Assembly: GCA_003170135.1 (NCBI GenBank)
Contig: PMZR01000034.1
Location: 1 to 39,587 of the forward strand
Direction of reading: 5' to 3'
From: Acidobacteriota bacterium
GTDB taxonomy: Bacteria > Acidobacteriota > Vicinamibacteria > Vicinamibacterales > Fen-181
Length of the DNA: 39,587 nt
Part shown: positions 1-8,980 of the stretch, in pieces
Numbering within the stretch: the first letter of the stretch is position 1
How the letters are laid out: each line of letters starts with the position of its first letter
Program-made: the position numbers and the translations under genes
Notes under the pieces: generated by a model
What the model was told of the DNA's origin: nothing
Databases searched by the model: none
The model's input: the letters and a program-made list of their open reading frames with translations, nothing else

Positions 1-162
1 CTCTGTGTGGTCAGCGGTCTAACTTGGTAGTAGCCTGCAGGCCACGCGTGCCCGCACGTCGCGTATTCGCAGGTAACCGACGACGAATGGACACGTCAGA
101 TCGGGCGTAAGTCGCGTGTCGGCGGCATGATACCACCGGCGGCGGCAACCGGTGCGCTCGGA

Positions 163-243
163 GATACTTGCCAACCCTGCAGGTAACCGGGACCGGCGGA
201 GAACGCGCATTCCACGGGATACCTGCCACGGGTTGCGGGTATC
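163..243. repeat. Two imperfect inverted repeats beside intI
   Basis: The first pair is GATACTTGC (163-171) facing GCAGGTAACC (179-188) across 7 bp. The second is GATACCTGC (218-226) facing GCGGGTATC (235-243) across 8 bp, with one mismatch. Both are variants of the perfect palindrome at 324-359. Paired arms round a 6-8 bp spacer are the general geometry of tyrosine-recombinase core sites, but they could equally be regulator sites. Confidence 0.55.
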
Positions 244-323
244 GGCGACGAGCGCGAGCATCACCACGGCGCGCAACCGACCGAAAGCCACCAAGTTCGG
301 GGCAGACAGCAGACCCGGGCGCA

Positions 324-359
324 CCGCGGTTACCTGCGAAGTTCCGCAGGTAACCGCGG
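324..359. repeat. Perfect 15-bp inverted repeat with 6-bp spacer, 3' of intI
   Basis: Arms CCGCGGTTACCTGCG (324-338) and its exact complement (345-359) flank the spacer AAGTTC (339-344). The repeat starts 15 bp beyond the integrase stop on the minus strand. It may act as a terminator hairpin for intI, although no T-tract follows, or as a recombinase binding site; the 6-bp spacer equals that of XerCD dif sites. Function is inferred only from position and geometry. Confidence 0.75.
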
Positions 360-373
360 ACCAGGCCACCGGG

Positions 374-1381
374 CTAAAGGCGATCCGCCGGGCTCTTCAC
401 CCCCAGCCCGCCGCGCTTGATCACGTGCAGGTACGTCATCGTCGTGCTGACGTCCCGGTGGCCGAGCAGTTCCTGCACCGTCCGGATGTCGTACCCGTCC
501 TCCAGCAGGTGCGTCGCGAACGAGTGCCGGAACGTGTGGCACGTCACGCGCTTGGACACACCGGCCAGCCGGGCGGCGGACGCGACGGCGCGCTGGATCG
601 CCGAGTCGTGCAGGTGGTATCGCGCCGGGGGGCTCCAGCGAGGATCCGTGCAGATCCGGGCGGCAGGAAACACGAACTGCCAGCGCCAGTCCGTCGCGGC
701 CTCCGGATACTTCCGGTCGAGCGCGAACGGGAGCACGACGCGGCCGAACCCGGAGTGAAGATCCGCCTCGTGCTGCCGCCTCACGGCACCCAGGTGCGCC
801 AGCAGGCGCTCCTTCGCCATCGCAGGCAGCACGGTGGCCCGGTCCTTTTGACCCTTGCCGCGCCGGACGATGATCTGATCGCGCGCGAAGTCCAGATCCT
901 TCACGCGAAGTTCCAGGCACTCGTTCAGCCGCAACCCGGCGCCGTAGAGCAGCGCGGCGACGAGCCACGCCGCCCCGCGCAACCGGTCGAGCACCAGCCG
1001 GACCTCGGCGCGATCGAGCACGACGGGCAACCGCTGCGGCTGGCGGGCCCGGACGACGGTGGGAAGGTCGCCGAGCTCGATACCCAGGATGACCCGGTAC
1101 AAGAACGTCAGCGCGCTCAGCGCCTGGTTCTGGGTGGACGCGCTCACGCGGCCGGTGGTCGCGAGCGACGAGAGAAACGCCGCGATGTGCGCCGGCCCGA
1201 GCGCCGACGGATGGCGCTTGCCGTGGAAGAGGATGTATCGCCGAATCCAGGTGACGTAGGCCTCCTCGGTCCGCGGGCTGTAGTGGCGCACGCGAACGGC
1301 CAGGCGCACGCGATCGAGGAGTCGCGGTGCGGCAACCGCCGTGGACGTCGCGGGTCGGACGATGCGATCTGATCCGGGCAT
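374..1381 (-). CDS. intI: Integron integrase (IntI-family tyrosine recombinase)
   Basis: Site-specific tyrosine recombinase of the integron type, which recombines attC sites of gene cassettes with attI. From the ATG at 1381 the protein is 335 aa, close to IntI1 (337 aa). All catalytic residues are visible: Arg151, the HTFR motif with His282 and Arg285, His308 in GHRD, and Tyr317 in TYLHV. Each is five residues beyond the IntI1 position as I recall it, which supports this start over an upstream in-frame ATG at 1531 that would add 50 atypical residues. The extra IntI-specific patch between the Arg and HxxR boxes is present (residues about 215-265, DWRWQFVFP and [12 protein letters not shown]), separating it from XerC/D. 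The C-terminus ends GVKSPADRL, much like IntI1. No cassette array adjoins it on either side within the window. No clear ribosome-binding site precedes the ATG. Confidence 0.92.
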   Translation of the reverse strand: MPGSDRIVRPATSTAVAAPRLLDRVRLAVRVRHYSPRTEEAYVTWIRRYILFHGKRHPSALGPAHIAAFLSSLATTGRVSASTQNQALSALTFLYRVILGIELGDLPTVVRARQPQRLPVVLDRAEVRLVLDRLRGAAWLVAALLYGAGLRLNECLELRVKDLDFARDQIIVRRGKGQKDRATVLPAMAKERLLAHLGAVRRQHEADLHSGFGRVVLPFALDRKYPEAATDWRWQFVFPAARICTDPRWSPPARYHLHDSAIQRAVASAARLAGVSKRVTCHTFRHSFATHLLEDGYDIRTVQELLGHRDVSTTMTYLHVIKRGGLGVKSPADRL

Positions 1382-1561
1382 GCGTGAGACGGCGGCACGG
1401 GAAGGGCCTGGCAACAAATGCAGGCGTCCGGCCGCCGGCGTGTTGCGAATTGCGCGACCACGTAGCGCGGAAGCCCCGAAAACACGCCGCAAACGCGCCA
1501 CAAACCTGGCCGCGGGCTTTCCGAGGTGCACGCACGATGCCGATGGCGGTGGGAGAATGCC

Positions 1562-1583
1562 GGGGCCGAGGACGCTCGGCCCC
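1562..1583. repeat. Perfect 9-bp hairpin
   Basis: GGGGCCGAG and CTCGGCCCC flank the 4-nt loop GACG. It lies in the intI/S41 gap without a T-tract. It could end transcription of the peptidase gene or simply be one of the intergenic palindromes common in this DNA. Confidence 0.6.
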
Positions 1584-1630
1584 CAGGTTGGTTTGTGCGC
1601 GCAGCGGCAACGACCGCGGACGCGAGGGCA

Positions 1631-1655
1631 AGGGGCGGAGCAAGCCTCCGCCCCT
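1631..1655 (-). terminator. 10-bp hairpin downstream of the S41 gene
   Basis: AGGGGCGGAG and CTCCGCCCCT form a perfect 10-bp stem round the loop CAAGC, 40 bp past the peptidase stop codon. There is no following T-run on the minus strand, so it is either a weak terminator or a REP-like repeat. A similar GC palindrome lies at 5290-5311 after the M16 gene. Confidence 0.5.
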
Positions 1656-1694
1656 ACGGTCGATGGTCAGCCCACGGCAGGACTAAGACCCGGC

Positions 1695-4600
1695 CTACCG
1701 CTGCTCACCCGCCTTCTTGACCGGCGCGGACGGCGCGGACGGCGTCGTCGGCTTCGCCGGCACGCCGCGCTTGCCCCAGGTGGGCGACGGCGGCTCCTTC
1801 ACCAGGCGGTTCACCGGCTTCGCCTTGAGCAGCCGCATCCCCTCCTCCACCGCGCGCTCGAGCTGCGGGTCGTGCCCGGCAATGACGTCCTTCGGCGTGT
1901 TCTCCACGTCGATGTCCGGCGCCACGCCCTCGTTCTCGACCGCCCACCGGCCGTCCTTCGAGAAGAACCCGCCGCGCGGCGCGATCATCGACCCGCCATC
2001 CACGAACGTCGGCGTGTCGGCCGTGTGCACCAGGCCGCCCCAGGTGCGCTTGCCCACCAGCGTCCCGACCTTGCGGAACTTGAACATGTAGGGCATCAGA
2101 TCGCCGCCGGAGCCGGCCATCTCGTTGATGATCATCACCTTCGGCCCCCAGATGCCGGCCGCCGGGCTCGTGAACGGGACGCGGTCGCCCGCCACGTTGT
2201 TGAAGTAGCCGTCGAAGTCGCGCTGCAGCACGTCGACGATGTAGTCGGCCGCCGAGCCGCCGCTGTTGTAGCGCTCGTCCACGACCGCGCCCTTCTTGTC
2301 CTGCTGCGCGAAGTAGTAGCGGTTGAAGCTCTGGTAGCCGGGCTGGCTCGTGTTCGGGATGTACACGTAGGCCAGCTGCCCGTTCGACAGCTTCTCGACC
2401 TGCCGCCGGTTCGACTCCACCCACGCCCGCGTGCGCAGCGCCTGCTCGCTCGCCACCGGCACCACTGTTACCTGCCGCGCGCCCTCGAGCACGGGCTTGC
2501 TGTTCACCGTGAGCACGGTCTGGCGATTCGCTGTGCCGTCGAGCAGCCGGTAGATGTTGTCGGGCGCCTTCAGGTCGATGCCGCCGACCTTCAGGATGTA
2601 ATCCCCCACCGACACGTCCACGCCCGGCGCGGCCAGCGGCGCGCGCAGGTCGGGGTTCCAGCTCTCGGTGTCGTAGATACGCGTGATCTTGTAGCGGCCG
2701 GCGTCGATCGCGAAGTCGGCGCCCAGCAGGCCGCCGCCGACCAGGGCGGGCACCTCCGGCATGTCGCCGCCGCGCACGTAGGAATGCCCGATCGAGATCT
2801 CCGATCCCATCATGTCGATGAGGTAATTGAGATCCGCCCGGTGCATCACGTAGGGCAGCAGCTGCCCGTACATCTGCTTGTCTTTCACCCAGTCGGTGCC
2901 GTGCATGTTCGGCACGTAGAGGTAGTCGCGCTGGTTGCGCCACCCCTCGTCGAAGATCTGCTTGAACTCCTCCTTTGGGTCGAGATACATCCGCAGCGCC
3001 GCCGTGAGGCGGCCCGCCCCCGCCAGCGGCGGAGTGCGATCGGCGTCCACGAGGAAGAGCGCCGGCCCGCTGGCCGCGCCGCCACGGCCGCCGCCCCCGC
3101 CCGCGCCGGCACCGCCGCCGGTCCCGCGATAGAGCAGCTTGTGGCCGTCGGCGCTCAGCGCGTACTCGGCGACGCCCGTCACGAACTGTGCCTCCCGGCG
3201 ATCGCTCAGGCGATAGCGCCACAGCACGCTGCCGCCGCCGGCGCCGCCGCGTCCGCCGCCGCCACCCGCGGCGGCCGCTTCCATGTAGTAGACCGTGCCG
3301 GCCACGCCGGCCTCGAGATCCGAGTACTGGCGATTGGCCATGCCCGGGATCGAGATGATGCGCTGAGGCAGGCCGGCGAAATCGATCGTCACCGTCACCG
3401 GCGCGCGCGGAGCTCGGGGCGCCGGTGCGGGCTGATCCGCCTGCGCGCCACCGGCCTCGGCCGCCGCTCCCTCACCGCCACCCGGTGCGCCACCGCGTCC
3501 GCCACGTCCGCCACCGCCACCGCTCGGCGCGCTGCCCACGCCCTGGTCTTCGTCGCTCTCAGGCAGCAGCGGGCTCGGCTCACCCTTCTTCAGCACCGCG
3601 CAGTACAGGCCGAACGTCTGGGCGTGTTCGTAGGACGTCATGTCGAGCCACTGCGACCCCAGGCCGAAGTCCGTCGAGGCGAGGAACCACAGGTACTTGC
3701 CGCTCGCGTCCCAGGCCGGCCACATCGCGTCCGACAGTCCGTCGGTCACCTGCTTGTTCTCGCCGGTCTCGGCGTTGACGACGACGATCGCGTGATAGAG
3801 CGAATCGAGGTGGGTCGAGTAGGCAATCCACTTCGAATCCGGGCTCCACACGGGATTCATCGTCCGGCGAGGCACCATCCAGGGATCGCGGCCGAGGGTC
3901 TTCGCCTGGCCGGTCGCGACATCGAGCACAAAGAGGTGCAGGTTCGTGTCGGTGAAGAGGATCTTCTTCGAGTCGGGCGACCACGCCGGCGTGTAGTAGT
4001 GCGTCGGGTTCGCCAGCGCGATCTCGCGCGGCGGCTTCAGGCCGTCCTGCTCCTCGATGACGAGCTTGTATTCGCCCGACTTGTCGCTGAAGTACGAGAT
4101 GAACTTGCCGTCGGGCGACCACGCCGGATCGCGCTCGGCCGAGGCGGCCGAGTTCGTCAGGTTGCGGACGTCGCCCTTCTCCGCGGGGATCGTGAAGATC
4201 TCGCCGCGCGACTCGACGAGCACGCGCTTGCCGGTCGGCGACAGGGAGATGTTGGTCATGCGGCTGGTCACGTCTTCCCAGCGCGCCATCATCCATGGGA
4301 AATCGCCGGCGGCGATGATGTTGACGGTGTGTTCGCGGCCGGTCCTCGGATCGAGCTCGTGGACGTAGCCCGCCTGCTCGAAGACCACGGCGCCGGCGCC
4401 CGAATCGAGCGTCTTCACGTCGTAGTCGGTGAACTTCGTCACCTGCGCCAGCTTCTTCGCCGTCGCGTCGTACGACCAGATGTTGGCGACGCCGTCGCGA
4501 TCGGAGATGAAGTAGACCGTGCCGCCGATCCAGACCGGATCCATGTCCTTCGAGTCGGTCCACGGCGGCGTGACGAGATCGTAGGTCTTCAGATCGACGA

Positions 4601-5219
4601 TCCAGATCGGGCGGTTCTGGCCGCCGCGATAGTTGCGCCGCTCCTCGTCCCACGAGTTGTTCATGCGGTAGGCGACGCGCGTGCCGTCGGGCGAGATCTT
4701 GCCCTGGTAGGCGCGCGGCAGGGCCATCGGCTCCTCGACGCCGCCCTCGACGGGCACCGTCCAGAAGCGCGGCGCGCCGCTCGGCGCCCACGAGGCGCGC
4801 GAGGAGGCGAAGACGATCGCCTTGCCGTCGGGGGTCCAGCCCTGGACCTCGTCGGCGCCGGGGTGCCACGTGAGCCGCTTCGGCTCGCCGCCCTCGGCCG
4901 GCATCACGTAGACGTCGGTGTTGCCGCTGTACTGGCCGCTGAACGCGATCCACTTGCCGTCGGGAGAGAAGTGCGGGCTGGTGGTCTGCCCCTGGAAACT
5001 GGTGAGGCGACGCGCGCGGCCGCCGCCGCGTTCGACCACCCAGATGTTGTTGGCGTAGGCGAACGCGATCTCGGTGGCGCTCACGCTGGGCGAGCGCAGC
5101 ATGCGGGTCTGCTCGCCGGGTGCGGCGCTGGGAACGGACGCGAGCGCCGTCGCGAGAATGGTCGGAATGGCGATCCAGGCAAGCAATCGAACGACGGCTC
5201 GAGCTTGGCGCGTGGGCAT
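1695..5219 (-). CDS. Secreted tricorn-like S41 peptidase
   Basis: Large periplasmic or secreted peptidase, 1174 aa from the ATG at 5219, preceded by a GAAAGG ribosome-binding site. Order of parts: signal peptide (about 1-33), WD40/PD40-like beta-propeller repeats with recurring SPDG motifs (about 40-540 and beyond), three Gly/Arg-rich linkers (about 566-583, 652-663, 701-716), a tricorn core region, a PDZ-like segment (about 855-920) and the S41 catalytic domain (about 930-1115). The likely nucleophile is Ser1037 in NEMAGSGGD, with His812 in ISIGHSY and Glu1097 in VENEG matching the tricorn Ser/His/Glu set. The Asp that follows the nucleophile in archaeal tricorn is Gly here. Tricorn-type enzymes cut peptides into short fragments. 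It is last in a minus-strand series after an M16 peptidase, suggesting a shared role in peptide breakdown. Confidence 0.93.
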   Translation of the reverse strand: MPTRQARAVVRLLAWIAIPTILATALASVPSAAPGEQTRMLRSPSVSATEIAFAYANNIWVVERGGGRARRLTSFQGQTTSPHFSPDGKWIAFSGQYSGNTDVYVMPAEGGEPKRLTWHPGADEVQGWTPDGKAIVFASSRASWAPSGAPRFWTVPVEGGVEEPMALPRAYQGKISPDGTRVAYRMNNSWDEERRNYRGGQNRPIWIVDLKTYDLVTPPWTDSKDMDPVWIGGTVYFISDRDGVANIWSYDATAKKLAQVTKFTDYDVKTLDSGAGAVVFEQAGYVHELDPRTGREHTVNIIAAGDFPWMMARWEDVTSRMTNISLSPTGKRVLVESRGEIFTIPAEKGDVRNLTNSAASAERDPAWSPDGKFISYFSDKSGEYKLVIEEQDGLKPPREIALANPTHYYTPAWSPDSKKILFTDTNLHLFVLDVATGQAKTLGRDPWMVPRRTMNPVWSPDSKWIAYSTHLDSLYHAIVVVNAETGENKQVTDGLSDAMWPAWDASGKYLWFLASTDFGLGSQWLDMTSYEHAQTFGLYCAVLKKGEPSPLLPESDEDQGVGSAPSGGGGGRGGRGGAPGGGEGAAAEAGGAQADQPAPAPRAPRAPVTVTIDFAGLPQRIISIPGMANRQYSDLEAGVAGTVYYMEAAAAGGGGGRGGAGGGSVLWRYRLSDRREAQFVTGVAEYALSADGHKLLYRGTGGGAGAGGGGGRGGAASGPALFLVDADRTPPLAGAGRLTAALRMYLDPKEEFKQIFDEGWRNQRDYLYVPNMHGTDWVKDKQMYGQLLPYVMHRADLNYLIDMMGSEISIGHSYVRGGDMPEVPALVGGGLLGADFAIDAGRYKITRIYDTESWNPDLRAPLAAPGVDVSVGDYILKVGGIDLKAPDNIYRLLDGTANRQTVLTVNSKPVLEGARQVTVVPVASEQALRTRAWVESNRRQVEKLSNGQLAYVYIPNTSQPGYQSFNRYYFAQQDKKGAVVDERYNSGGSAADYIVDVLQRDFDGYFNNVAGDRVPFTSPAAGIWGPKVMIINEMAGSGGDLMPYMFKFRKVGTLVGKRTWGGLVHTADTPTFVDGGSMIAPRGGFFSKDGRWAVENEGVAPDIDVENTPKDVIAGHDPQLERAVEEGMRLLKAKPVNRLVKEPPSPTWGKRGVPAKPTTPSAPSAPVKKAGEQR

Positions 5220-5289
5220 GGCGTGGCCTTTCGGATGAGGTTGCCGGTGGCGCGGCCATCGTACAACAAACGGCAGGTGCGGGGCCAAA

Positions 5290-5311
5290 GGGCGGCCCGG
5301 GCGGGCCGCCC
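5290..5311. repeat. GC-rich palindrome between the M16 and S41 genes
   Basis: GGGCGGCCCG (5290-5299) and CGGGCCGCCC (5302-5311) form a perfect inverted repeat with 2 nt between arms. It sits 12 bp past the M16 stop codon and about 70 bp before the S41 start. It may attenuate or end transcription between the two genes. Confidence 0.55.
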
Positions 5312-5323
5312 CTGCACATGGCC

Positions 5324-8263
5324 TTAGAACACAGGTACCGGCTGCGGCCTCTGGAGCGGCGGCCACAGCAGCCTCGAGACTTGATCGAGCAGGCCCGGCG
5401 CGGTCTTCTTCTCCGGCACCAGCGTCACCTGCACGTAGTTCCCGGGCGTCAAATAGGTTCGCGCCGCGTCCCGGATGGCTGACGGCGAGAGCGAACGGTA
5501 TGCCGCCGGCATGTCGAAGATCTCCTTCAGGTCTTCCCGATAGAGATACTTCTGGGCGATCTGCGCCAGCAGGTAGCCGTTCTGCTTCATGTTCGTCTCG
5601 TAATCGCGCAGCAGCTGCTCGCGCACGTCGGTCACCTGCTTCTCGCTCGGCCCGTTCATCCGGAGGATGTCGATCTCGTTGAACACGGCCGTCACGAGCT
5701 CGTCCGTGCGATCCGGATTGCAGCCGAACCCGATCGTGAGGGAGTAGCGCGGCTCGGGGACCTTCGTGGAGCCGGGCGAGACGCTGACGCTGTAGGTGCC
5801 GCCGAGGCTCTCGCGCAGCCGGTCGCGCAGCCTGCCCTGGAGCACGTTGCCGAGCGCACTCATCGCCACGCGGTGGGCCGCGTCGTCTATGAAGAGCCCG
5901 GTGAAGACGATGGCCGCCTGGCTCTTCGGCTCGATCCCCGACGTCACCGTCTTCTTCACAACGCCCCTCGGCGGCGTGATCCCGACGTCCTTCCACGTCT
6001 GGTGGCCGTGGGTCGAGGGGAGGGCTCCGAGATACTGCTCGACCAGCGGCTTCATGGTCGCCAGATCGAAGCTGCCGACGAAAAAGAACGTGAAGGCGCT
6101 CGCATCGGCGAATCGCGCCTTGTAGAAGGCGAGCGACGTGTCGAGGTCCATTTCCTTGTCGACGATCTCCGGCGTCATCGGCCGCGTCCGGAAGTGACCC
6201 TGCGAGAGCGTCGTCTGCAGCGTCTCGGCGAACAGGTATGCCGGGTTGGCCCGCTGATTCGCGAGCATGCTCTTCATCTGGCCGGTCACGATCGCAAAGA
6301 TGTTCGGGTCGGCGCGCGGCTGCGTGAAGTTGAGATAGATCAGCTGGAACAGCGTCTCCAGGTCCTTGGGCGACGCGCCGCCGCTCAACCCCTGGGTCGT
6401 GTCGGAGATTATCGGGCGCACGTCCGCGGCCTTGCCGGAGAGCACCTTGCGCAGCTCGGTCGGGTCGAAGCGGCCGATCCCTCCCGCCGGAATCACGAAC
6501 CCCGCGCTCATGGCCGCGATGAACTCCTTGTCGCTCGCGAGCGACGTGCCGCCGAAGCCGGTTGCGCGGAACACGACCTCGTCCGCCTTGAAGGTGGTCG
6601 GCTTGAGCACGACCTTCACGCCGTTCGACAGGTCCCACTCGGTGATGCCATACGCGTCGTTCGTCGCGGTCTTCGCGATGGCGCCTCCCTTGGGCGGCGC
6701 GTCGAGCAGCGCCCCGCTCGGGCCGCTGTCCACGTAGGGTTCCACGTTCTTCGCCGCGGCGCTCTTCATGACGACGCCGAGCGTCGCTTCGTCCGGGATC
6801 GCGACGCCGGCTTTCTGCGGCGCGCTCACCAGGACCACGCGGCTGCGGTCTCCCGTCCACGCCCTGGCCACCCGGTTCACCTCGTCGAGCGTGATTTCGG
6901 GCAGGAACCGCTGTTGCAGTTCGTACTCGTACGCGATGCCGGGAGACGGTTCCGCCTGCGTGAAGTTGCGGATGTATTCGGCCGCCAGCGTCGCCGATTC
7001 GTGCTTGTCCCGCTCGGCGTAGAGACTCTCGTACTGCCGCAGCACCTCGCCTTTCTTCCGCTCCAACTCGGTTGCGGTGAACCCGAACCGGCCCACCCGT
7101 TCCGCCTCCATGAACACGGCCTCGAGGCCGCGCTCGATCCCGCCGTCCTTGACGACGGCGGTCAGCGTGGCGGCTTCCTTCGACTTCACGAAGCGGCCGC
7201 TGAGGGCGCCGGCCACCATGAAGGGCGGATCCGGTTTGCGCGAGAGGTCCGACAACCGGTGGTTGAACATCCCGAGGTAGAGCCCGTCGACGATCTGCTG
7301 CCGGTAGGCGCCGACGGTCGCCTGGTCGCGCAGCGGCAGTTTGTTGTACACCGCGACGCTCGTCATCGTCGCTTCCTTGTCGGTGGCAATGGCATACAAG
7401 GTGCCCGGGTGATCCGGCACGTCGTAGACCGGCCGCGGCCGCGGGTTCGCAGGGTTGGGAATCGGCGCGAAGTGGTCGCGGATCAGGCGCTCGATGGCGG
7501 GCGGGTCGAAGTCGCCCACGGCCACCACCGCCATCAGATCCGGCCGGTACCAGTCGCGGTAGAACTGCTTCAACCGGTCCGGCTTGAACGTCTCGACGAT
7601 CTCCTTCTTCCCGATCGGCAGGCGCGCGGCGTAGCGCGACCCTTTCATCAACACCGGGAACTGGACGTCCTGCATCCGGGTGTTCGCGCCGCGGCCCAGC
7701 CGCCATTCCTCGATGATGACGCCGCGTTCCTTGTCGATCGCGGCGGGATCGAACGAGAGGTTGTGCGCCCAGTCCTCGAGGATCAGGAACGCCTTGTCCA
7801 CGACGTCGGCCTTGTCGGTCGGGAGCTGCAGCATGTAGACGGTTTCGTCGAAGCTCGTGAACGCGTTGACGCTCGGACCCATCCGCATGCCGATCGATTC
7901 CATGAACCGGACGAGTTCGTTCCGGGCGAAGTGCTTCGAACCGTTGAAGGCCATGTGCTCGACGAAATGCGCCAGGCCCTGCTGATCGTCGTCTTCGAGC
8001 ACCGAGCCGGCATTTACCACCAGGCGCAGCTCCGCGCGGTTCTGCGGCACGTTGTTCCGGCGGATGTAGTAGCGGAGGCCGTTGGGGAGTGTCCCGGTCG
8101 CGATCTGCGAATCGAACGGGAGCGCCTGGCCGAGGGCCACCGTCCGCGCGCTTTGCGCGCTTTGCGCGACCTGCGGGCTGCGCGGCTGCGCACCTGCCAG
8201 CGAGAGCGCCGCCGAGATGGCCGACAGGACAATGAACGCGTACGCTTTCCTGTGAATGGTCAT
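5324..8263 (-). CDS. Secreted M16 family zinc metallopeptidase
   Basis: Pitrilysin/insulinase-family peptidase of 979 aa. The start at 8263 is supported by an AAGGGAG ribosome-binding site 6-7 nt upstream and by an N-terminal signal peptide (about residues 1-25, ending near LAGAQ). The zinc-binding HXXEH motif is H99-F-V-E-H103 in an AHFVEHMAFNG context; the third ligand is expected from a Glu in IDKERGVIIEEW (residues 176-187). Length fits the two-repeat form with active and inactive M16 halves, each with a peptidase M16C domain. It degrades peptides in the periplasm or outside the cell. The gene begins 35 bp after the hemolysin III gene ends and is followed by the S41 peptidase gene, so the two peptidases are probably co-transcribed. 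Confidence 0.95.
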   Translation of the reverse strand: MTIHRKAYAFIVLSAISAALSLAGAQPRSPQVAQSAQSARTVALGQALPFDSQIATGTLPNGLRYYIRRNNVPQNRAELRLVVNAGSVLEDDDQQGLAHFVEHMAFNGSKHFARNELVRFMESIGMRMGPSVNAFTSFDETVYMLQLPTDKADVVDKAFLILEDWAHNLSFDPAAIDKERGVIIEEWRLGRGANTRMQDVQFPVLMKGSRYAARLPIGKKEIVETFKPDRLKQFYRDWYRPDLMAVVAVGDFDPPAIERLIRDHFAPIPNPANPRPRPVYDVPDHPGTLYAIATDKEATMTSVAVYNKLPLRDQATVGAYRQQIVDGLYLGMFNHRLSDLSRKPDPPFMVAGALSGRFVKSKEAATLTAVVKDGGIERGLEAVFMEAERVGRFGFTATELERKKGEVLRQYESLYAERDKHESATLAAEYIRNFTQAEPSPGIAYEYELQQRFLPEITLDEVNRVARAWTGDRSRVVLVSAPQKAGVAIPDEATLGVVMKSAAAKNVEPYVDSGPSGALLDAPPKGGAIAKTATNDAYGITEWDLSNGVKVVLKPTTFKADEVVFRATGFGGTSLASDKEFIAAMSAGFVIPAGGIGRFDPTELRKVLSGKAADVRPIISDTTQGLSGGASPKDLETLFQLIYLNFTQPRADPNIFAIVTGQMKSMLANQRANPAYLFAETLQTTLSQGHFRTRPMTPEIVDKEMDLDTSLAFYKARFADASAFTFFFVGSFDLATMKPLVEQYLGALPSTHGHQTWKDVGITPPRGVVKKTVTSGIEPKSQAAIVFTGLFIDDAAHRVAMSALGNVLQGRLRDRLRESLGGTYSVSVSPGSTKVPEPRYSLTIGFGCNPDRTDELVTAVFNEIDILRMNGPSEKQVTDVREQLLRDYETNMKQNGYLLAQIAQKYLYREDLKEIFDMPAAYRSLSPSAIRDAARTYLTPGNYVQVTLVPEKKTAPGLLDQVSRLLWPPLQRPQPVPVF

Positions 8264-8298
8264 GGCGCTCCCTTGGCGGAACACACTCCCGACCCCAA

Positions 8299-8979
8299 TC
8301 AGCGACCGACCGACATGGCCTCGAGCACGGCAACCAGGTGGCAGGCCGCCCCGGCCAGCACGAACAGGTGCCACCCCGCGTGCGCCCACCGCCGCCGCGA
8401 CGCATAGAACGGCACGCCGGCGGTGTAGAGGACGCCGCCCGCCAGCAGCCACGCCATCTCGCCCGACGTCAGCGCGCGCACGATCGGCCGGAGGCCCACC
8501 AGCGCGAGCCACCCGAGCGCGATGTACAAGACCGTCGAGGCAATCGGAAAACGAAACCGCAACGTGCTCTTGAGCGCGACGCCGGCGATGGCCATCGACC
8601 ACGCGAGGCCGAAGAGCGTCCAGCCCCAGCCGCCACGCATCACGCCAATCGTGAAGGGCGTGTAGGTGCCGGCGATGAGCAGGTAGATGGCCGCGTGATC
8701 GAGCACGCGGAACACGCGCTTCGCTTTCGACGGCGGCAGGGCGTGGTACAGCGTCGAGGCGGAGAACAGCAGCAGCGCCGTGACCGCGAAGACGACGCCG
8801 CCCGCCAGCCGCCACGCGTCGCCGCGCGCCACGGCAACGACGACAAGCCACGGAAGCGCGACGGAGGCTCCGAGAACGCCCACTCCGTGGATCACGCTGC
8901 TGGCGATCTCTTCGCCTGTCCATCGGCGGACGTCCTCGCGACGGCCAGGCGCGGTCCGCACGTTCGTTGGTGAGATCAC
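8299..8979 (-). CDS. Hemolysin III / PAQR-family membrane protein
   Basis: Integral membrane protein of 226 aa with about seven hydrophobic helices, typical of the HlyIII (YqfA-like, PAQR) family. The family signature is present: SASTLYH after the second helix, LDHAAIYLLIAGTYTPF, and a C-terminal HAGWHLFVLAGAACH with paired histidines, which in relatives form a zinc-binding hydrolase-like site. Cell role in bacteria is uncertain (membrane-fluidity effects are reported for some members); haemolysis should not be assumed. The start is GTG at 8979, one base after the dimethylargininase stop, so the two genes are translationally linked. Confidence 0.93.
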   Translation of the reverse strand: MISPTNVRTAPGRREDVRRWTGEEIASSVIHGVGVLGASVALPWLVVVAVARGDAWRLAGGVVFAVTALLLFSASTLYHALPPSKAKRVFRVLDHAAIYLLIAGTYTPFTIGVMRGGWGWTLFGLAWSMAIAGVALKSTLRFRFPIASTVLYIALGWLALVGLRPIVRALTSGEMAWLLAGGVLYTAGVPFYASRRRWAHAGWHLFVLAGAACHLVAVLEAMSVGR

Positions 8980-8980
8980 C

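Larger units (their letters stand above)
1..373. other. Non-coding region beside the integrase gene
   Basis: No convincing gene is seen. Short open frames on both strands resemble nothing I recognise. The stretch carries repeated copies of the decamer GCAGGTAACC (69-78, 179-188, 346-355) and its complement (328-337), plus related partners GATACTTGC (163-171) and GATACCTGC (218-226), so that several inverted pairs with 6-8 bp spacers form. A single RYYYAAC-type core (GTCTAAC, 17-23) is present without a matching GTTRRRY partner, so no complete attC site can be claimed. The region is just downstream of the integrase, the opposite side from a usual attI. Confidence 0.6.
1382..1694. other. Intergenic region between intI and the S41 peptidase gene
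   Basis: Both flanking genes are on the minus strand, so this holds the 3' end of the peptidase transcript and the upstream region of intI, where attI would normally lie. It carries two strong hairpins (1562-1583 and 1631-1655) and an imperfect long-range inverted pair around them (about 1495-1509 with 1583-1599). I find no GTTRRRY or RYYYAAC integron core and no open frame with recognisable similarity. Confidence 0.6.

Noticed and set aside
1495..1599. Long inverted pair with inner hairpin upstream of intI considered as attI or attC
   Set aside because: No GTTRRRY or RYYYAAC cores and no suitable spacing.
1341..5327. A very long plus-strand open frame opposite the S41 gene, and similar ones at 5873-8407, 15131-18070 and (minus) 33803-35599
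   Set aside because: They are antisense shadows of clearly recognised genes; their products are Arg/Ala/Val/His-rich low-complexity sequence typical of non-coding frames in GC-rich DNA.
1695..8405. One continuous minus-strand frame that would fuse the S41 peptidase to a 1000-residue N-terminal part
   Set aside because: The upstream part is the wrong frame of the M16 gene; the S41 signal peptide, ATG at 5219 and ribosome-binding site mark the real start.
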